From: Porites lobata
Lineage: Eukaryota > Cnidaria > Anthozoa > Scleractinia > Poritidae
Length of the DNA stretch: 64,000 nucleotides
NCBI GenBank assembly: GCA_942486035.1
Contig: CALNXK010000072.1
Coordinates: 380,001 to 444,000, forward strand
Direction of reading: 5' to 3'
Part shown: in pieces, positions 48,148 through 60,787 of the stretch
How positions within the stretch are numbered: position 1 is the first letter of the stretch
Layout of the letters: every line of letters starts with the position of its first letter
Position numbers and translations under genes: made by a program
The notes under the pieces: model-generated
Seen by the model: only the letters and a program-made list of their open reading frames with translations
What the model was told of the DNA's origin: nothing
Databases searched by the model: none

Positions 48148-48180
48148 ACTCTAATTAAACTCTAATTATACTCTAATTAA
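48148..48180 (+). repeat. Three tandem actctaatta units
   Basis: The monomer segment normally written once as cctctaattag is present three times with an 11-bp period (tactctaatta, aactctaatta, tactctaatta). This is a small local expansion of the kind made by replication slippage. Confidence 0.85.
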
Positions 48181-49009
48181 AATGCTCTTAAAGTGCAAAG
48201 ACTGGAAAAGATTTTGGCACAAACAGCGGCTCAAAAAGTGTCCGAATGGGCAAGTTATGGCAATTATTGCAAGGTCACCCAAAACCCGCATTTTCTAAAA
48301 ACGTAAAAAGGGGGGACCAAGACAAATTTTTCAAAAATCGCCCAAAAAGTAGCCCTCGCTTGAAAGGCCCAAAAGCACTCATGCACAAATGGCATTATCC
48401 TCTAATTAGTATGCACTTAAAGTGCAAGACTGGAGATGATTTTGGCGGAAACAGCGGCTCCTGAAATGTCCGAATTGCCAAGTTATGGCAATTTTGACAA
48501 GGTCAGCCAAAACCCGCATTTTTTGAAAAAGTGCAAAGGGAGGACCAAGAGAAATTTTTCAAAAATCGCGCAAAAAGTACCCCTCGGTTGAAAGGCTCAA
48601 AAGCACTCTGGCGCAAATGGCATTATCCTTTAATTAGTTTGGACTTATCCTGCAGACTGGAGAAGATTTTGGCACAAACAGCGCCTCCAAAAGTGTCCGA
48701 ATGGGCAAGTTATGGCAATTATCGCAAGGTCACCCAAAACCCGCATTTTCTGAAAAAGTAAAAAGGGCAAACCAAGACAAATTTTTCAAAAATCGCCTAA
48801 AAAGTAGCCCTCGCTTGAAAGGCCCAAAAGCACTCTGGCGCAAATGGCATTTTGCTCTAATTACTATGCACTTAAACTGCAAAGACTGGAGAAGAATTAG
48901 GCGCAAACAGCGACTCCAAAAGTGTCCGAATGGGCAAGTTATGGCAATTATTGCAAGGTCACCCAAAACCCGCATTTTCTGAAAAAGTGAAAAGGAAGGA
49001 CCAAAAGCA

Positions 49010-49277
49010 CAGGGGCACCCAACGAGGATATAGTTCAAAACCGCTTAACATAGCATTATTGAACGTATTTTAGTATTTAAACGGTAGATAAGACACATTT
49101 TTATCCCCTAGTGATCCGAAAATTATAGGGATCAAAACTTACCTTTTCGAAAATTTCAGCCCGGAAAAGGCTCCTGAAAATTCTAGGTGGCCTTCTTTAG
49201 AGTAAAAAAATGGTTTAAAATGGGTAATTATACCATTTTGTAGATGTTCGAAAATCCTAGGAGAGGCAGGCAAGCAA
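49010..49277 (+). mobile_element. TIR element copy 13, 3'-truncated
   Basis: Same internal deletion and same truncation point as copy 7, so the damage happened once and was then duplicated. The left end is perfect and the right end missing. Confidence 0.85.
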
Positions 49278-50953
49278 ATTTTTGCAAGGTCACCCAACAC
49301 CCGCATTTTCTGAAAAAGTGCAAAGGGGGCACCAAGATAAATTTATAAAAAAATCGCCCAAAACGTAGTCTTCGTTTGAAAGGCCCAAAAGCACTCTGGC
49401 GAGAAATTTTTCAAAACTTACCCAAAAAATAGCCCTCGCTTGAAACACCCAAAAGCACTCTGGCACAAATGGCATTCTACTCTAATTAGTATGCACTTCT
49501 AGTGCAAAGAATGGAGAAGATTTTGGCCAAGAAAACGGCTCCAAAAGTTCCCGAATGGCCCAGTTATGGCAATTTAAGCAAGGTCACCCAAAACCCGCAA
49601 TTTCTGAAAAAGTGCAAAGGGGGCACCAAGATAAATTTATAAAAAAATCACCCAAAACGTAGTCTTCGTTTGAAAGGCCAAAAAGCACTCTGGCGCAAAT
49701 GGAATTATCCTCGAACTAGTATGCACTTAAAGTGCAAAGACTGGAGAAGATTTTCGCGCAAAAGGCGGAGCCAAAAGTGCCCCAATGGCCAAGTTATGGC
49801 AATTTTTGCAAGGTCACCCAAAACGTGCATTTTCTGAAAAAGTACAAAGGGGGGACCAAAGGAAATTTTTCAAAAATCGCCAAAAAAATAGCCATCGTTT
49901 GAAAGGCCCAAAAGCACTCTAGCACAAAGAGCATTATCCTCTAATTAGTATGCACTTAAAGGGCAAAGACTGGAGAAGATTTTGGGGCAAAAAAGCGGCT
50001 CCAAAAGTGCCCGAATGGCCAAGTTATGGCAATTTTTCCAAGGTCACCCAAAACCCGCATTTTCTAAAAAAGTGCGAAGGGGGGACCAAGGGAAATTTTT
50101 CAAAAATCGGCCAAAAAGTAGCCCTCGTTTAAAAGGCCCAACAGCACCCTGGCGCAAAGGGCATTATCCTCTTCTTAGTAACTTAACCCTAACCCAAATT
50201 GGGACCAAGAGAAATGTTTCCAAAATCGCCCAAAAAGTAGCCCTCGCTTGAAAGGCCCCAAAGCACTCTGGCGCAAATGGCATTCTACTCTTATTAGCAT
50301 GCACTTCTAGTGCAGAGACTGGAGAACATTTTACCGCAGAAAACGGCTCCTAAACTGCCCGAATGGCCCAGTTATGGCAATTTAAGCAAGGTCACAGAAA
50401 ACCCGCATTTTCTGAAAAAGTGCAAAGGGGGGACCAAGGGAAATTTTTCAAAAATCGCCCAAAAAGTAGCCCTCGTTTAAAAGGCCCAACAGCACCCTGG
50501 CGCAAAGAGCATTATCCTCTTCTTAGTATGCACTTAAGGTGCAAAGACTGAAAAAGATTTTGGCGCAAACAGCGGCTTTAAAAGTGCCCGAATGGCCAAG
50601 TTATGGAAATTTTCGCAAGGTGACCAAAAATCCGCATTTTCTAAAAAAGTGCAAAGGGGGGACCAAAAGAAATTTGTCAAAAATCGCCGAAAAAAGTAGC
50701 CCTCGCTGAAAAGGCCCAAAAACACTCTCGCGCAAATGGCATTATCCTCTTCTTAGTATGCACTTAAGGTGCAAAGACTGGAAAAGATTTTGGCGCAAAC
50801 AGCGGCTTTAAAAGAGCCCGAATGGCCAAGTTATGGCAATTTTCGCAAGGTCACCCAAAACCCGCATTTTCTGAAAAAATGCAAAGGGGAGACCACGGGA
50901 AATTTGTCAAAAATCGCCCAAAAAGTAGCCATCGTTCGAAAAGCCCAAAAGCA
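49278..50953 (+). repeat. Satellite block between TIR copies 13 and 14
   Basis: Counterpart of 26305-27970. The chimeric junction with TAACCCTAACCC is at 50184-50195. The filler is shorter here (acttaacccta) than in the other copy. Confidence 0.94.
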
Positions 50954-51350
50954 CAGGGCACCTAACGAGGATATAGTTCAAAACCACTTAACATAGCATT
51001 GTTGAACGTATTTTAGTATTTGAACGGTACATAAAGGCATATTTTTATCCCCTAAAAACTTTTCATCTGTTTGGATTTCCTAGCTGAAAGTCTAGTGATC
51101 CGAAAATTATAGGGATCAAAACTTACCTTTTTGAAAATTTCAGCCCGGAAAAGGCTCCCGAAACTTCTAGGTGGCGTTTTTTAGGGTAAATATCCGTTAA
51201 AAACTACTAATTATACCATTTTGTAGATGTTCGAAAATACTAGGAGAGGCAGGCAACCAAGAAATTTTACAACAAATGTTCCGAAAATTCTAGTTCTCAA
51301 ATGGTCTTCCTAACAGATATTTTCCCGAAAATTGCCGTTGGGTGCCCCTG
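50954..51350 (+). mobile_element. TIR element copy 14 (397 bp)
   Basis: Full length; left end cagggcacctaacg has a one-base deletion and a substitution, right end perfect. Counterpart of copy 8. Confidence 0.84.
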
Positions 51351-53348
51351 AAAGCACTCTGGCGCAAATGGCATTATCCTGTAATTAGTATGCACTTAAA
51401 GTGCAAAGACTGGAGAAGATTTAGGCGGAAACAGCGGCTACAAAAGTGCCCGAATGGCTAAGTTATGGCGATTTTCGCAAGGTCACCTAAAAGCCGCATT
51501 TTCTGAAAAAGTGCAAAGGGGGGACCAAGGGAAATTTTTCAAAAATAACCCAAAAAGTAGCCCTCGCTGAAAACCCCCAAAAGCACTTTGGCGCAAATGG
51601 CATTATCCTCTTATTAGTATGCACTTAAAGTGCAAAGACTGGAGAAGATTTAAGCAAAAAGAGCGGCTCAAAAAGTGCCCGAATGGCCAAGTTATTGGAA
51701 TTTTCGGAAGGTCACCCAAACTCTGCATTTTCAGAAAAAGTGCAAAGGGGAGACCAAGAGAAGTTTTTCAAAAATCACCCAGAAAGTAGCCCTCGCTTTA
51801 ATGGGCCAACAGCACTCTGGCGCAAATGTCATTATCCTCTAAATTGTATCCACTTATAATGCAAAGACTGAAGGTCACCCAAAATTCGCATTTTGTGAAA
51901 AAGTGCAAAGGGGGGACCAAGAAAAATTTTTGAAAAATCACCCAAAAAGTAGCTCTCGTTTGAAAGGCCCAAAAGCACTCTGGTGCAAATGGCATTATCC
52001 TCTAATTAGTTTGCTTATAAACTGCAGAGACCGGAGAAGATTTAGACGCAAACAGCGGCTCCAAAAATGCCCGAATTGCCAAGTTATGGCAATTTTTGCA
52101 AGGTCACCCAAAAACCGCATTTTCTGAAAAAGTGCAAATAGGGGACCAAGGGAAATTTTTGAAAAATCGCCCAAAAAGGAGCCCTCGTTTGAAAGGCCAA
52201 AAGCACTCTGGCGCAAATGGCATTATCCTCTAATTAGTATGCTTTTAGACTGCAAAAAGTGGAGAAGAATTAAGCGCAAACACCGGCTCAAAAAGTGTCC
52301 GAATGGCCAGGTTATTGCAATTTTTACAAGGTCACCCGAAAGCCGCATTTTCTGAAAAAGTGTAAAGGGGGGAATAAGGGAAATTTTTCAAAAATCGCCC
52401 AAAAAGTAGCCCTCGTTTGAAAAGCCAACAGCACTCTGGCGCAAATGTCATTATCCTCTACATTGTATCCACTTATAATGCGAAGACTGAAGAACAGTAT
52501 GGCGCAAAAAGCAGCTCCAAAACTGCACGAATGGGCAAGTTATTGCAATTTTCGCAAGGTCCAGAAAAGCCGCATTTTCTAAAAAAGTGCAAAGGGGAGA
52601 CCAGGGGAAATTTGTCAAAAATCGCCCAAACAGTAGCCCTCGTTTGAAAGGCCCAAAAGCACTCTGGCGCAAACAACATTATCCTCTATTTAGTACGCAC
52701 TTAAAGTGCAAAGACTGGAGAAGATCTTGGCGCAAAAAGCGGATCCAAAAGTGCCCGAATGGCTAAGTTATGGCAATTTTGGCAAGGTCACCCAAAACCC
52801 GCATTTTCTAAAAAAGTGCAAACGGGGGACCAAGGGAAAATTTTTTAAAAATCGCCCAAAAGTAGCCCTCGTTTGAAAGGCCCAAAAGCACTCTAGCGCA
52901 AATGGCATTATCATCTAATTAGTATGCACTTAATTTGCAAAGACTGCAGAAGATTTAGCCGCAAACAGCGGCTCCAAAAGTGCCCGAATGGCCAAGTTAT
53001 GGCAGTTTTTAAAAGGTCACCCAAAACCCGCATTTTCTAAAAAAGTGCAAAGGGGGGACCAAGAAAAATTTGTCAAAAATCGACCAAAAAGTAGCCCTCG
53101 CTGAAAAGGCCCAAAAACACTCTGACGCAAATAGCATTATCCTCTAATTAGTATGCCCTTAAAGTGCAAAGAGTGGAAAAGATTTTGGCGTAAACAATGG
53201 CTTTCAAAGTGCCCGTATGGCCTAGTTATGGCAATTTCTGCAAAGTCACCCAAAACCCGCATTTTCTTAAAAAGTGCACAGGGGGGACCAAGGGAAATTT
53301 TTCAAAAATCGCCCAAAAAGTAGCCCTCGTTTGAAAGGCCCAAAAGCA
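51351..53348 (+). repeat. Satellite block between TIR copies 14 and 15
   Basis: Plus-oriented monomers, including the shortened gactga-aggtcaccc monomer at about 51870. The start of higher-order unit B lies near 52417. Confidence 0.95.
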
Positions 53349-53746
53349 CAGGGGCACCCAACAAGGATATAGTCCAAAACCACTTAACATAGCATTATTG
53401 AACGTATTCTAGTATTTAAACGGTACAGAAAGGCATATTTTTATCTCCTAAAAACTTTTCATCTGTTGGGATTTCCCAGCTGAAAGTCTAGTGATCCGAA
53501 AATTATAGGGATCAAAACTTACCTTTTCGAAAATTTCAGCCCGGAAAAGGCTTCCGAAAATTCCAGGTGGCCTTTTTTAGGGTAAATATCCGTTTAAAAT
53601 GGCTAATTATACTATTTTGTAGATGTTCGAAAATCCAAGGAGAGGCAGGCAAGCAAGAAATTTTACAACAAATGTTCCGAAAATTTTAGTTCTCAAATGG
53701 TCTTCCTAACAGATATTTTTCCGAAAATTGCCGTTGGGCTCTCCTT
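53349..53746 (+). mobile_element. TIR element copy 15 (398 bp)
   Basis: First element of unit B. The right end gttgggctctcctt is degraded. Shares its subtype marks with copies 9 and 18. Confidence 0.84.
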
Positions 53747-54898
53747 AAAGCACTCTGACGCAAATGGCATTATCCTCTAATTAGTATGCGCTTAAAGTGC
53801 AAAGACTGGAGACGATTTAGGCGCAAACAGCGGCTCCAAAAGTGCCCGAATGGCCAAGTTATGGCAATTTTTGCAAGGTCACCCAAAAGCCGCATTTTCT
53901 GAAAAAGTGCAAAGGGGGGACCAAGGGAAATTTTTGAAAAATCGCCTAAAAAGTAGCCCTCATTTGAAAGGCCCAAAACCACTCTAGCGCAAATGACATT
54001 ATCCTCTAATTTAATTGCACTTGGACTGCAAAGACTGGACAAGAATTAGGTGCAAATAGCGGCTCCAAAAGTGCTCGAATGGCCAAGTTATGGCAATTTT
54101 TGCAAGGTCACCCAAAACCCGCATATTCTGAAAAAGTGCAAAGGGGGGACCAAGGGAAATTTTTCAAAAATCGCCCAAAAAGTAGCCCTCGTTTGAAAAG
54201 CCAACAGCACTCTGGCGCAAATGTCATTATCCTCTACATTGTATCCACTTGTAATGCGAAGACTGAAGAAGATTTTGGCACAAAAGGCTGCTCCAAATAT
54301 GCCCGAATGGCCAAGTTATGGAAATTTTGGCAAGGTCACCCAAAACCCGCATTTTCTAAAAAAAGAGCAAAGGAGGGACCAAGGAAAATTTGTCAAAAAT
54401 CGCCCAATAAGTAGCTCTCGCTGAAAAGGCCCAAAAGCACTCTGGCGCAAATAGCATTATCCTCTAATTAGTATGCACTTAAAGTATAAAGACTGGAGAA
54501 GTTTTAAGCGCAAACAGGGGCTAAAAAAGTGCTCGAATGGCCAAGTTATAGCAATTTTTGAAAGGTCACCCAAAACCTGCATTTTCAGAAAAAGTGCAAA
54601 GGGGAGACCATGAAAAGTTTTTCAAAAATGGCCAGGAAAGTAGCCCTCCCTTTAATGGGCCAAAAGCACTCTGGCACAAATGTCCTTAGCCTCTAAATTG
54701 CATCCACTTATAATGCAAAGACTGAAGACGATTTTGGCGCAAAACGCAGCTCCAAAACTTCCCGAAAGGCCAAGTTATGGCAATTTTTGGCCACTTCACC
54801 CAAAACCCGCATTTTCTGAAAAAGTGCAAAGGGGGGACCAAGGGAAATTTGTCAAAAATCGCCCAAAAAGTAGCCCTCGTTTGAAAGACCCAAAAGCA
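53747..54898 (+). repeat. Satellite block between TIR copies 15 and 16
   Basis: Five monomers (1,152 bp, five times 229 plus 7), as in copy C. Confidence 0.95.
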
Positions 54899-55287
54899 CA
54901 GGGGCACCCAACGAGGAATTAGTTCAAAACCACTTAACATAGCATTGTTGAACGTATTTTAGTATTTAAACGGTAGAGAAAGGCATATTTTTATCCCCTA
55001 AAAACTTTTCATCTGTTCAGATTTCCTAGCTGAAAGTCTAGTGATCCGAAAATTATAGGGATCAAAACTTACCTTTCGAAAATTTCAGCCCGGAAAAGGC
55101 TGCCGAAAATTCTAGGTGGCCTTTCTTGGGGTAAATATCCGTTTAAATCATACCATGTTGTAGATGTTCGAAAATCCGAGGAGAGGCAGGCAGGCAAAAA
55201 ATTTTACAAAAAATGTTCCGAAAATTCTAGTTCTCAAATGGTCTCCCTAACAGATATTTTTCCGAAAACTGCCGTTGGGTGCCCCTG
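54899..55287 (+). mobile_element. TIR element copy 16 (389 bp)
   Basis: Second element of unit B, with the 9-bp shortening of the 389-bp subtype. Both inverted repeats are perfect. Confidence 0.87.
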
Positions 55288-55752
55288 AAAGCACTCTGGC
55301 GCAAATGGCATTATCCTCTAATTAGTATGTACTTAAAGTGCAAAGACTGGAGAAGATTAAGGCGGAAACAGCGGCTCCAAAAGTGCCCGAATGGCCAAGT
55401 TACGGCAATTTTCGCAAGGTCACCCAAAAGCCGCATTTTCTGAAAAAGTGCAAAGGGGGGACCAAGGGAAATTTTTCAAAAATCGCCCAAAAAGTAGCCC
55501 CTCGTTTGAAAGGCCCAAAAGCACTCTGGCGCAAATAACATTATCCTCTAATTAGTATGCACTTAAAGTGCAAAGACTAGAAAAGATTTTGGCGCAAACA
55601 GCGGCTTTAAAAGTGCCCGAATGGCCAGGTTATGGAAATTTTTGCAAGGTCACCCAAAACCCGCATTTTCTGAAAAAGTGCAAAGGGGCGACCAAGGGAA
55701 ATTTGTCAAAAATCACCCACAAAGCAGCCCTCGTTTGAAAGGCCCAAAAGCA
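55288..55752 (+). repeat. Two satellite monomers between TIR copies 16 and 17
   Basis: 465 bp, two monomers plus 7. No other feature seen. Confidence 0.95.
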
Positions 55753-56150
55753 CAGGGACACCCAACGAGGATATAGTTCAAAACTACTTAACATAGCATT
55801 GTTGAACGTATTTTAGTATTTAAACGGTAGATAAAGGCATATTTTTATCCCCTAAAAACTTTTCATCTGTTTGGATTTCCTAGCTGAAAGTCTAGTGATC
55901 CGAGAATTATAGGGATCAAAACTTACCTTTTCGAAAATTTCAGCCCGGAAAAGGCTCCCGAGAATTCTAGGTGGCCTTTTTTAGGGTAAATATCCGTTTA
56001 AACTGGCTAATTATACCATTTTGTAGATGTTCGAAAATCCAAGGAGAGGCAGGCAACCAAGAAATTTTACAACAAATGTTCCGAAAATTCTAGTTCTCAA
56101 ATGGTCTTCTTAACAGATATTTTACCGAAAATTGCCGTTGGGTGCCCCTG
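55753..56150 (+). mobile_element. TIR element copy 17 (398 bp)
   Basis: Third element of unit B. The left end cagggacacccaacg has one change; the right end is perfect. Subtype with cccgagaattctagg. Confidence 0.86.
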
Positions 56151-57987
56151 AAAGCACTCTGGCGCAAATGGCATTATCCTGTAATTAGTATGCACTTAAA
56201 GTGCAAAGACTGGAGAAGATTTAGGCGGAAACAGCCGCTTCAAAAATGCCCGAATGGCCAAGTTATGGCAATTTTCGCAAGGTCACCCAAAAGCCGCATT
56301 TTCTGAAAAAGTGCAAAGGGGGGACCAAGGGAAGTTTTTCAAAAATCGGCCAAAAGGATGCCCTCGCTGGATAGGCCCAAAAGCACTTTAGCGCAAATGG
56401 CATTATCCTCTAAATAGTATTCACTTAAAGTGCAAAGACTGGAGACGATTTAGGCGGAAAAAGCGGCTCCAAAAGTGCTCGAATGGCCAAGTTATGACAA
56501 TTTTGGCAAGGTCACCCAAAACCCGCATTTTCTAAAAAAGTACAAAAGGGTGGACCAAGAGAAATTTTTCAAAAATCGCTCAAAAAGTAGCCCTCGCTTG
56601 AAAGGCTCCAAAGTACTCTGGCGCAAATGTCATTCTACTCTAATTTGTATGCACTTCTAGTGCAAAGACTGGAGAAGATTCTGACGCAAAAAACGGCTCC
56701 TAAAGTGCCCGAATGGCCCAGTTATGGCAATTTAAGCAAGGTCACCCAAAACGCGCATTTTCTGAAAAAGTGCCAAGGGGGGACCAAAGGAAATTCTTCA
56801 AAAATCGCCCAAAAAGTAGCCCTCGTTTGAAAGGCCCGAAAGAGCCCTAGCGCAAATGGCATTATCCTGTAATTTACACGCACTTAAAGTGCAAAGACTG
56901 GAAAAGATTTTGGCGCAACCAGCGGCTTTGAAAGTGCTTGAATGGCCAAGTTATGGAAATTGTCGCAAGGTCACCCAAAACCCTCATTTTCTAAAAAAGT
57001 GCAAAGGGGGGAATAAGGGAAATTTTTCAAAAATCGCCCAAAAAGTAGCCCTCGTTTGAAAAGCCAACAGCACTCTTGCGCAAATGTCATTATCCTCTAC
57101 ATTGTATCCACTTATAATGCGAAGACGGAAGAACATTATGGCGGAAAAAGCAGCTCCAAAACTGCACGAATGGGCAAGTTATTGCAATTTTCGCAAGGTC
57201 ACACAAAAGCCGCATTTTCTAAAAAAGTGCAAAGGGGGGACCAGGGGAAATTTGTCAAAAATCGCCCAAAAGTAGCCCTCGTTTGAAAGGCCCAAAAGCA
57301 CTCTAGCGCAAATGGCATTATCTTCTAATTAGTATGCACTTAATTTGCAAAGACTGCAGAAGATCTAGCCGCAAACAGCGGCTCCAAAAGTGCCCGAATG
57401 GCCATGTTATGGCAGTTTTTAAAAGGTCACCCAAAACCCGCATTTTCTAAAAAAGTGCAAAGGGGGGACCAAGAAAAATTTGTCAAAAATCGACCAAAAA
57501 GTAGCCCTCGCTGAAAAGGCCCAAAAACACTTTGACGCAAATAGCATTATCCTCTAATTAGTATGCGCTTAAAGTGCAAAGAGTGGAAAAGGTTTTGGCG
57601 TAAACAATGGCTTTCAAAGTGCCCGTATGGCCTAGTTATGGCAATTTCTGCAAAGTCACCCAAAACCCGCATTTTCTTAAAAAGTGCAAAGGGGGGACCA
57701 AGGGAAATTTTTCAAAAAGCGCCCAAAAAGTTGCCCTCGTTTGAAAGGCCCAAAAGCACTCTGGTGCAAATGGTATTATCCTTTAATTAGTATGCTCTTA
57801 AACTGCAACGACTGGAGAAAAATTAGGCGCAAACAGCAGCTCCAAAAGTGCCCGTATGGCCTAGTTATGGCAATTTCTGCAAAGTCACCCAAAAGCCGCA
57901 TTTTCTGAAAAATTGCAAAGGGGAGACCAAGGGAAATTTTTCAAAAATCGCCCAAAAAGTAGCCCTCGTTTGAAAGGCCGAAAAGCA
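56151..57987 (+). repeat. Satellite block between TIR copies 17 and 18
   Basis: Eight monomers (1,837 bp, eight times 229 plus 5). It crosses the boundary between the 4.64-kb units B and C near 57056. Confidence 0.95.
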
Positions 57988-58385
57988 CAGGGGCACCCAA
58001 CAAGGATATAGTCCAAAACCACTTAACATAGCATTATTGAACGTATTCTAGTATTTAAACGGTACAGAAAGGCATATTTTTATCTCCTAAAAACTTTTCA
58101 TCTGTTGGGATTTCCCAGCTGAAAGTCTACTGATCCGAAAATTATAGGGATCAAAACTTACCTTTTCGAAAATTTCAGCCCGGAAAAGGCTTCCGAAAAT
58201 TCCAGGTGGCCTTTTTTAGGGTAAATATCCGTTTAAAATGGCTAATTATACTATTTTGTAGATGTTCGAAAATCCAAGGAGAGGCAGGCAAGCAAGAAAT
58301 TTTACAACAAATGTTCCGAAAATTTTAGTTCTCAAATGGTCTTCCTAACAGATATTTTTCCGAAAATTGCCGTTGCGTGCTCCTT
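57988..58385 (+). mobile_element. TIR element copy 18 (398 bp)
   Basis: First element of unit C. The right end gttgcgtgctcctt carries an extra substitution. The closest relatives are copies 15 and 9. Confidence 0.84.
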
Positions 58386-59536
58386 AAAGCACTCTGGCGC
58401 AAATGGCATTATCCTCTAATTAGTATGCGCTTAAAGTGCAAAGACTGGAGACGATTTAGGCGCAAACAGCGGCTCCAAAAGTGCCCGAATGGCCAAGTTA
58501 TGGCAATTTTTGCAAGGTCACCCAAAAGCCGCATTTTCTGAAAAAGTGCAAAGGGGGGACCAAGGGAAATTTTTCAAAAATCGCCCAAAAAGTAGCCCTC
58601 ATTTGAAAGGCCCAAAACCACTCTTGCGCAAATGACATTATCCTCTAATTTAATTGCACTTGGACTGCAAAGACTGGAGAAGAATTAGGTGCAAACAGCG
58701 GCTCCAAAAGTGCTCGAATGGCCAAGTTATGGCAATTTTTGCAAGGTCACCCAAAACCCGCATATTCTAAAAAAGTGCAAAGGGGGGACCAAGGGAAATT
58801 ATTCAAAAATCGCCCAAAAAGTAGCCCTTGTTTGAAAAGCCAACAGCACTCTGGCGCAAATGTCATTATCCTCTACATTGTATCCACTTGTAATGCGAAG
58901 ACTGAAGAAGATTTTGGCACAAAAGGCGGCTCCAAATATGCCCGAATGGCCAAGTTATGGAAATTTTGGCAAGGTCACCCAAAATCCGCATTTTCTAAAA
59001 AAAGAGCAAAGGAGGGACCAAGGGAAATTTGTCAAAAATCGCCCAATAAGTAGCTCTCGCTGAAAAGGCCCAAAAGCACTCTGGCGCAAATAGCATTATC
59101 CTCTAATTAGTATGCACTTAAAGTAAAAAGACTGGAGAAGTTTTAAGCGCAAACAGGGGCTAAAAAAGTGCTCGAATGGCCAAGTTATAGCAATTTTCGA
59201 AAGGTCACCCAAAACCTGCATTTTCAGAAAAAGTGCAAAGGGGAGACCATGAAAAGTTTTTCAAAAATCGTCAGGAAAGTAGCCCTCCCTTTAATGAACC
59301 AAAAGCACTCTGGCACAAATGTCCTGGCCTCTAAATTGCATCCACTTATAATGCAAAGACTGAAGACGATTTTGGCGCAAAACGCAGCTCCAAAACTTCC
59401 CGAAAGGCCAAGTTATGGCAATTTTTGGCCACTTCACCCAAAACCCGCATTTTCTGAAAAAGTGCAAAGGGGGGACCAAGGGAAATTTGTCAAAAATCGC
59501 CCAAAAAGTAGCCCTCGTTTGAAAGACCCAAAAGCA
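58386..59536 (+). repeat. Satellite block between TIR copies 18 and 19
   Basis: Five monomers (1,151 bp), collinear with 53747-54898. Confidence 0.95.
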
Positions 59537-59925
59537 CAGGGGCACCCAACGAGGAATTAGTTCAAAACCACTTAACATAGCATTGTTGAACGTATTCTAG
59601 TATTTAAACGGTAGATAAAGGCATATTTTTATCCCCTAAAAACTTTTCATCTGTTCAGATTTCCTAGCTGAAAGTCTAGTGATCCGAAAATTATAGGGAT
59701 CAAAACTTACCTTTCGAAAATTTCAGCCCGGAAAAGGCTCCCGAAAATTCTAGGTGGCCTTTTTTGGGGTAAATATCCGTTTAAATCATACCATTTTGTA
59801 GATGTTCGAAAATCCGAGGAGAGGCAGGGAGGCAAAACTTTTTACAAAAAATGTTCCGAAAATTCTAGTTCTCAAATGGTCTCCCTAACAGATATTTTTC
59901 CGAAAACTGCCGTTGGGTGCCCCTG
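59537..59925 (+). mobile_element. TIR element copy 19 (389 bp)
   Basis: Second element of unit C. Both inverted repeats are perfect, and the 389-bp subtype is shared with copies 10 and 16. Confidence 0.87.
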
Positions 59926-60389
59926 AAAGCACTCTGTCGCAAATGGCATTATCCTCTAATTAGTATGCACTTAAAGTGCAAAGACTGGAGAAGATTAAGG
60001 CGGAAACAGCGGCTCCAAAACTGCCCGAATGGCCAAGTTACGGCAATTTTCGCAAGGTCACCCAAAAGCCGCATTTTCTGAAAAAGTGCAAAGGGGGGAC
60101 CAAGGGAAATTTTTAAAAAATCGCCCAAAAAGTAGCCGTCGCTGAAAAGGCCCATAAACACTCTGACGCAAATGGCATTATCCTCTAATTAGTATGCACT
60201 TAAAGTGCAAAGACTAGAAAAGATTTTGGCGCAAACAGCGGCTTTAGAAGTGCCCGAATGGCCAGGTTATGGAAATTTTTGCAAGGTCACCCAAAACCCG
60301 CATTTTCTGAAAAAGTGCAAAGGGGCGACCAAGGGAAATTTGTCAAAAATCACCCAAAAAGCAGCCCTCGTTTGAAAGGCTCAAAAGCA
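59926..60389 (+). repeat. Two satellite monomers between TIR copies 19 and 20
   Basis: 464 bp, two monomers plus 6, collinear with 33679-34142 and 55288-55752. Confidence 0.95.
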
Positions 60390-60787
60390 CAGGGGCACCC
60401 AACGAGGATATAGTTCAAAACTACTTAACATAGCATTGTTGAACGTATTTTAGTATTTAAACGGTAGATAAAGGCATATTTTTATCCCCTAAAAACTTTT
60501 CATCTGTTTGGATTTCCTAGCTGAAAGTCTAGTGATCCGAGAATTATAGGGATCAAAACTTACCTTTTCGAAAATTTCAGCCCGGAAAAGGCTCCCGAGA
60601 ATTCTAGGTGGCCTTTTTTAGGGTAAATATCCGTTTAAACTGGCTAATTATACCATTTTGTAGATGTTCGAAAATCCAAGGAGAGGCAGGCAACCAAGAA
60701 ATTTTACAACAAATGTTCCGAAAATTCTAGTTCTCAAATGGTCTTCTTAACAGATATTTTACCGAAAATTGCCGTTGGGTGCCCCTG
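60390..60787 (+). mobile_element. TIR element copy 20 (398 bp)
   Basis: Third element of unit C, with both inverted repeats perfect. The last TIR element in the window. Confidence 0.87.

Larger units (their letters stand above)
39779..49009 (+). repeat. Satellite block between TIR copies 12 and 13
   Basis: About 40 monomers. It contains block E copy 2, then the four-monomer unit (42290-43210), then monomers like 17100-17560 (43850-44330). From about 44400 the monomers are more diverged. The stretch 47340-47600 is the most diverged in the window (for example caacaggctgaacaagagc and aaaaatctctcaaaaag). No gene is seen. Confidence 0.94.
48843..52390 (+). repeat. Higher-order block D, copy 2
   Basis: Second copy of 25870-29400, with the same truncated TIR element, telomere-like junction and shortened monomer. 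Here it leads straight into the 4.6-kb unit B, whereas copy 1 leads into block H. Confidence 0.88.
52417..57055 (+). repeat. Higher-order unit, copy B (4,639 bp)
   Basis: First of two adjacent 4.64-kb units. It holds TIR copies 15, 16 and 17 (398, 389, 398 bp) separated by five and two monomers. Positions 52417, 54079, 54221 and 55338 have counterparts about 4,639 bp later. Compared with C it lacks one monomer before TIR copy 15 (offset 4,410 up to about 53300, then 4,639); an extra piece before that point compensates. Confidence 0.88.

Noticed and set aside
48148..48180. Promoter or regulatory repeat
   Set aside because: It is a threefold slippage expansion of an ordinary monomer segment with no associated gene.
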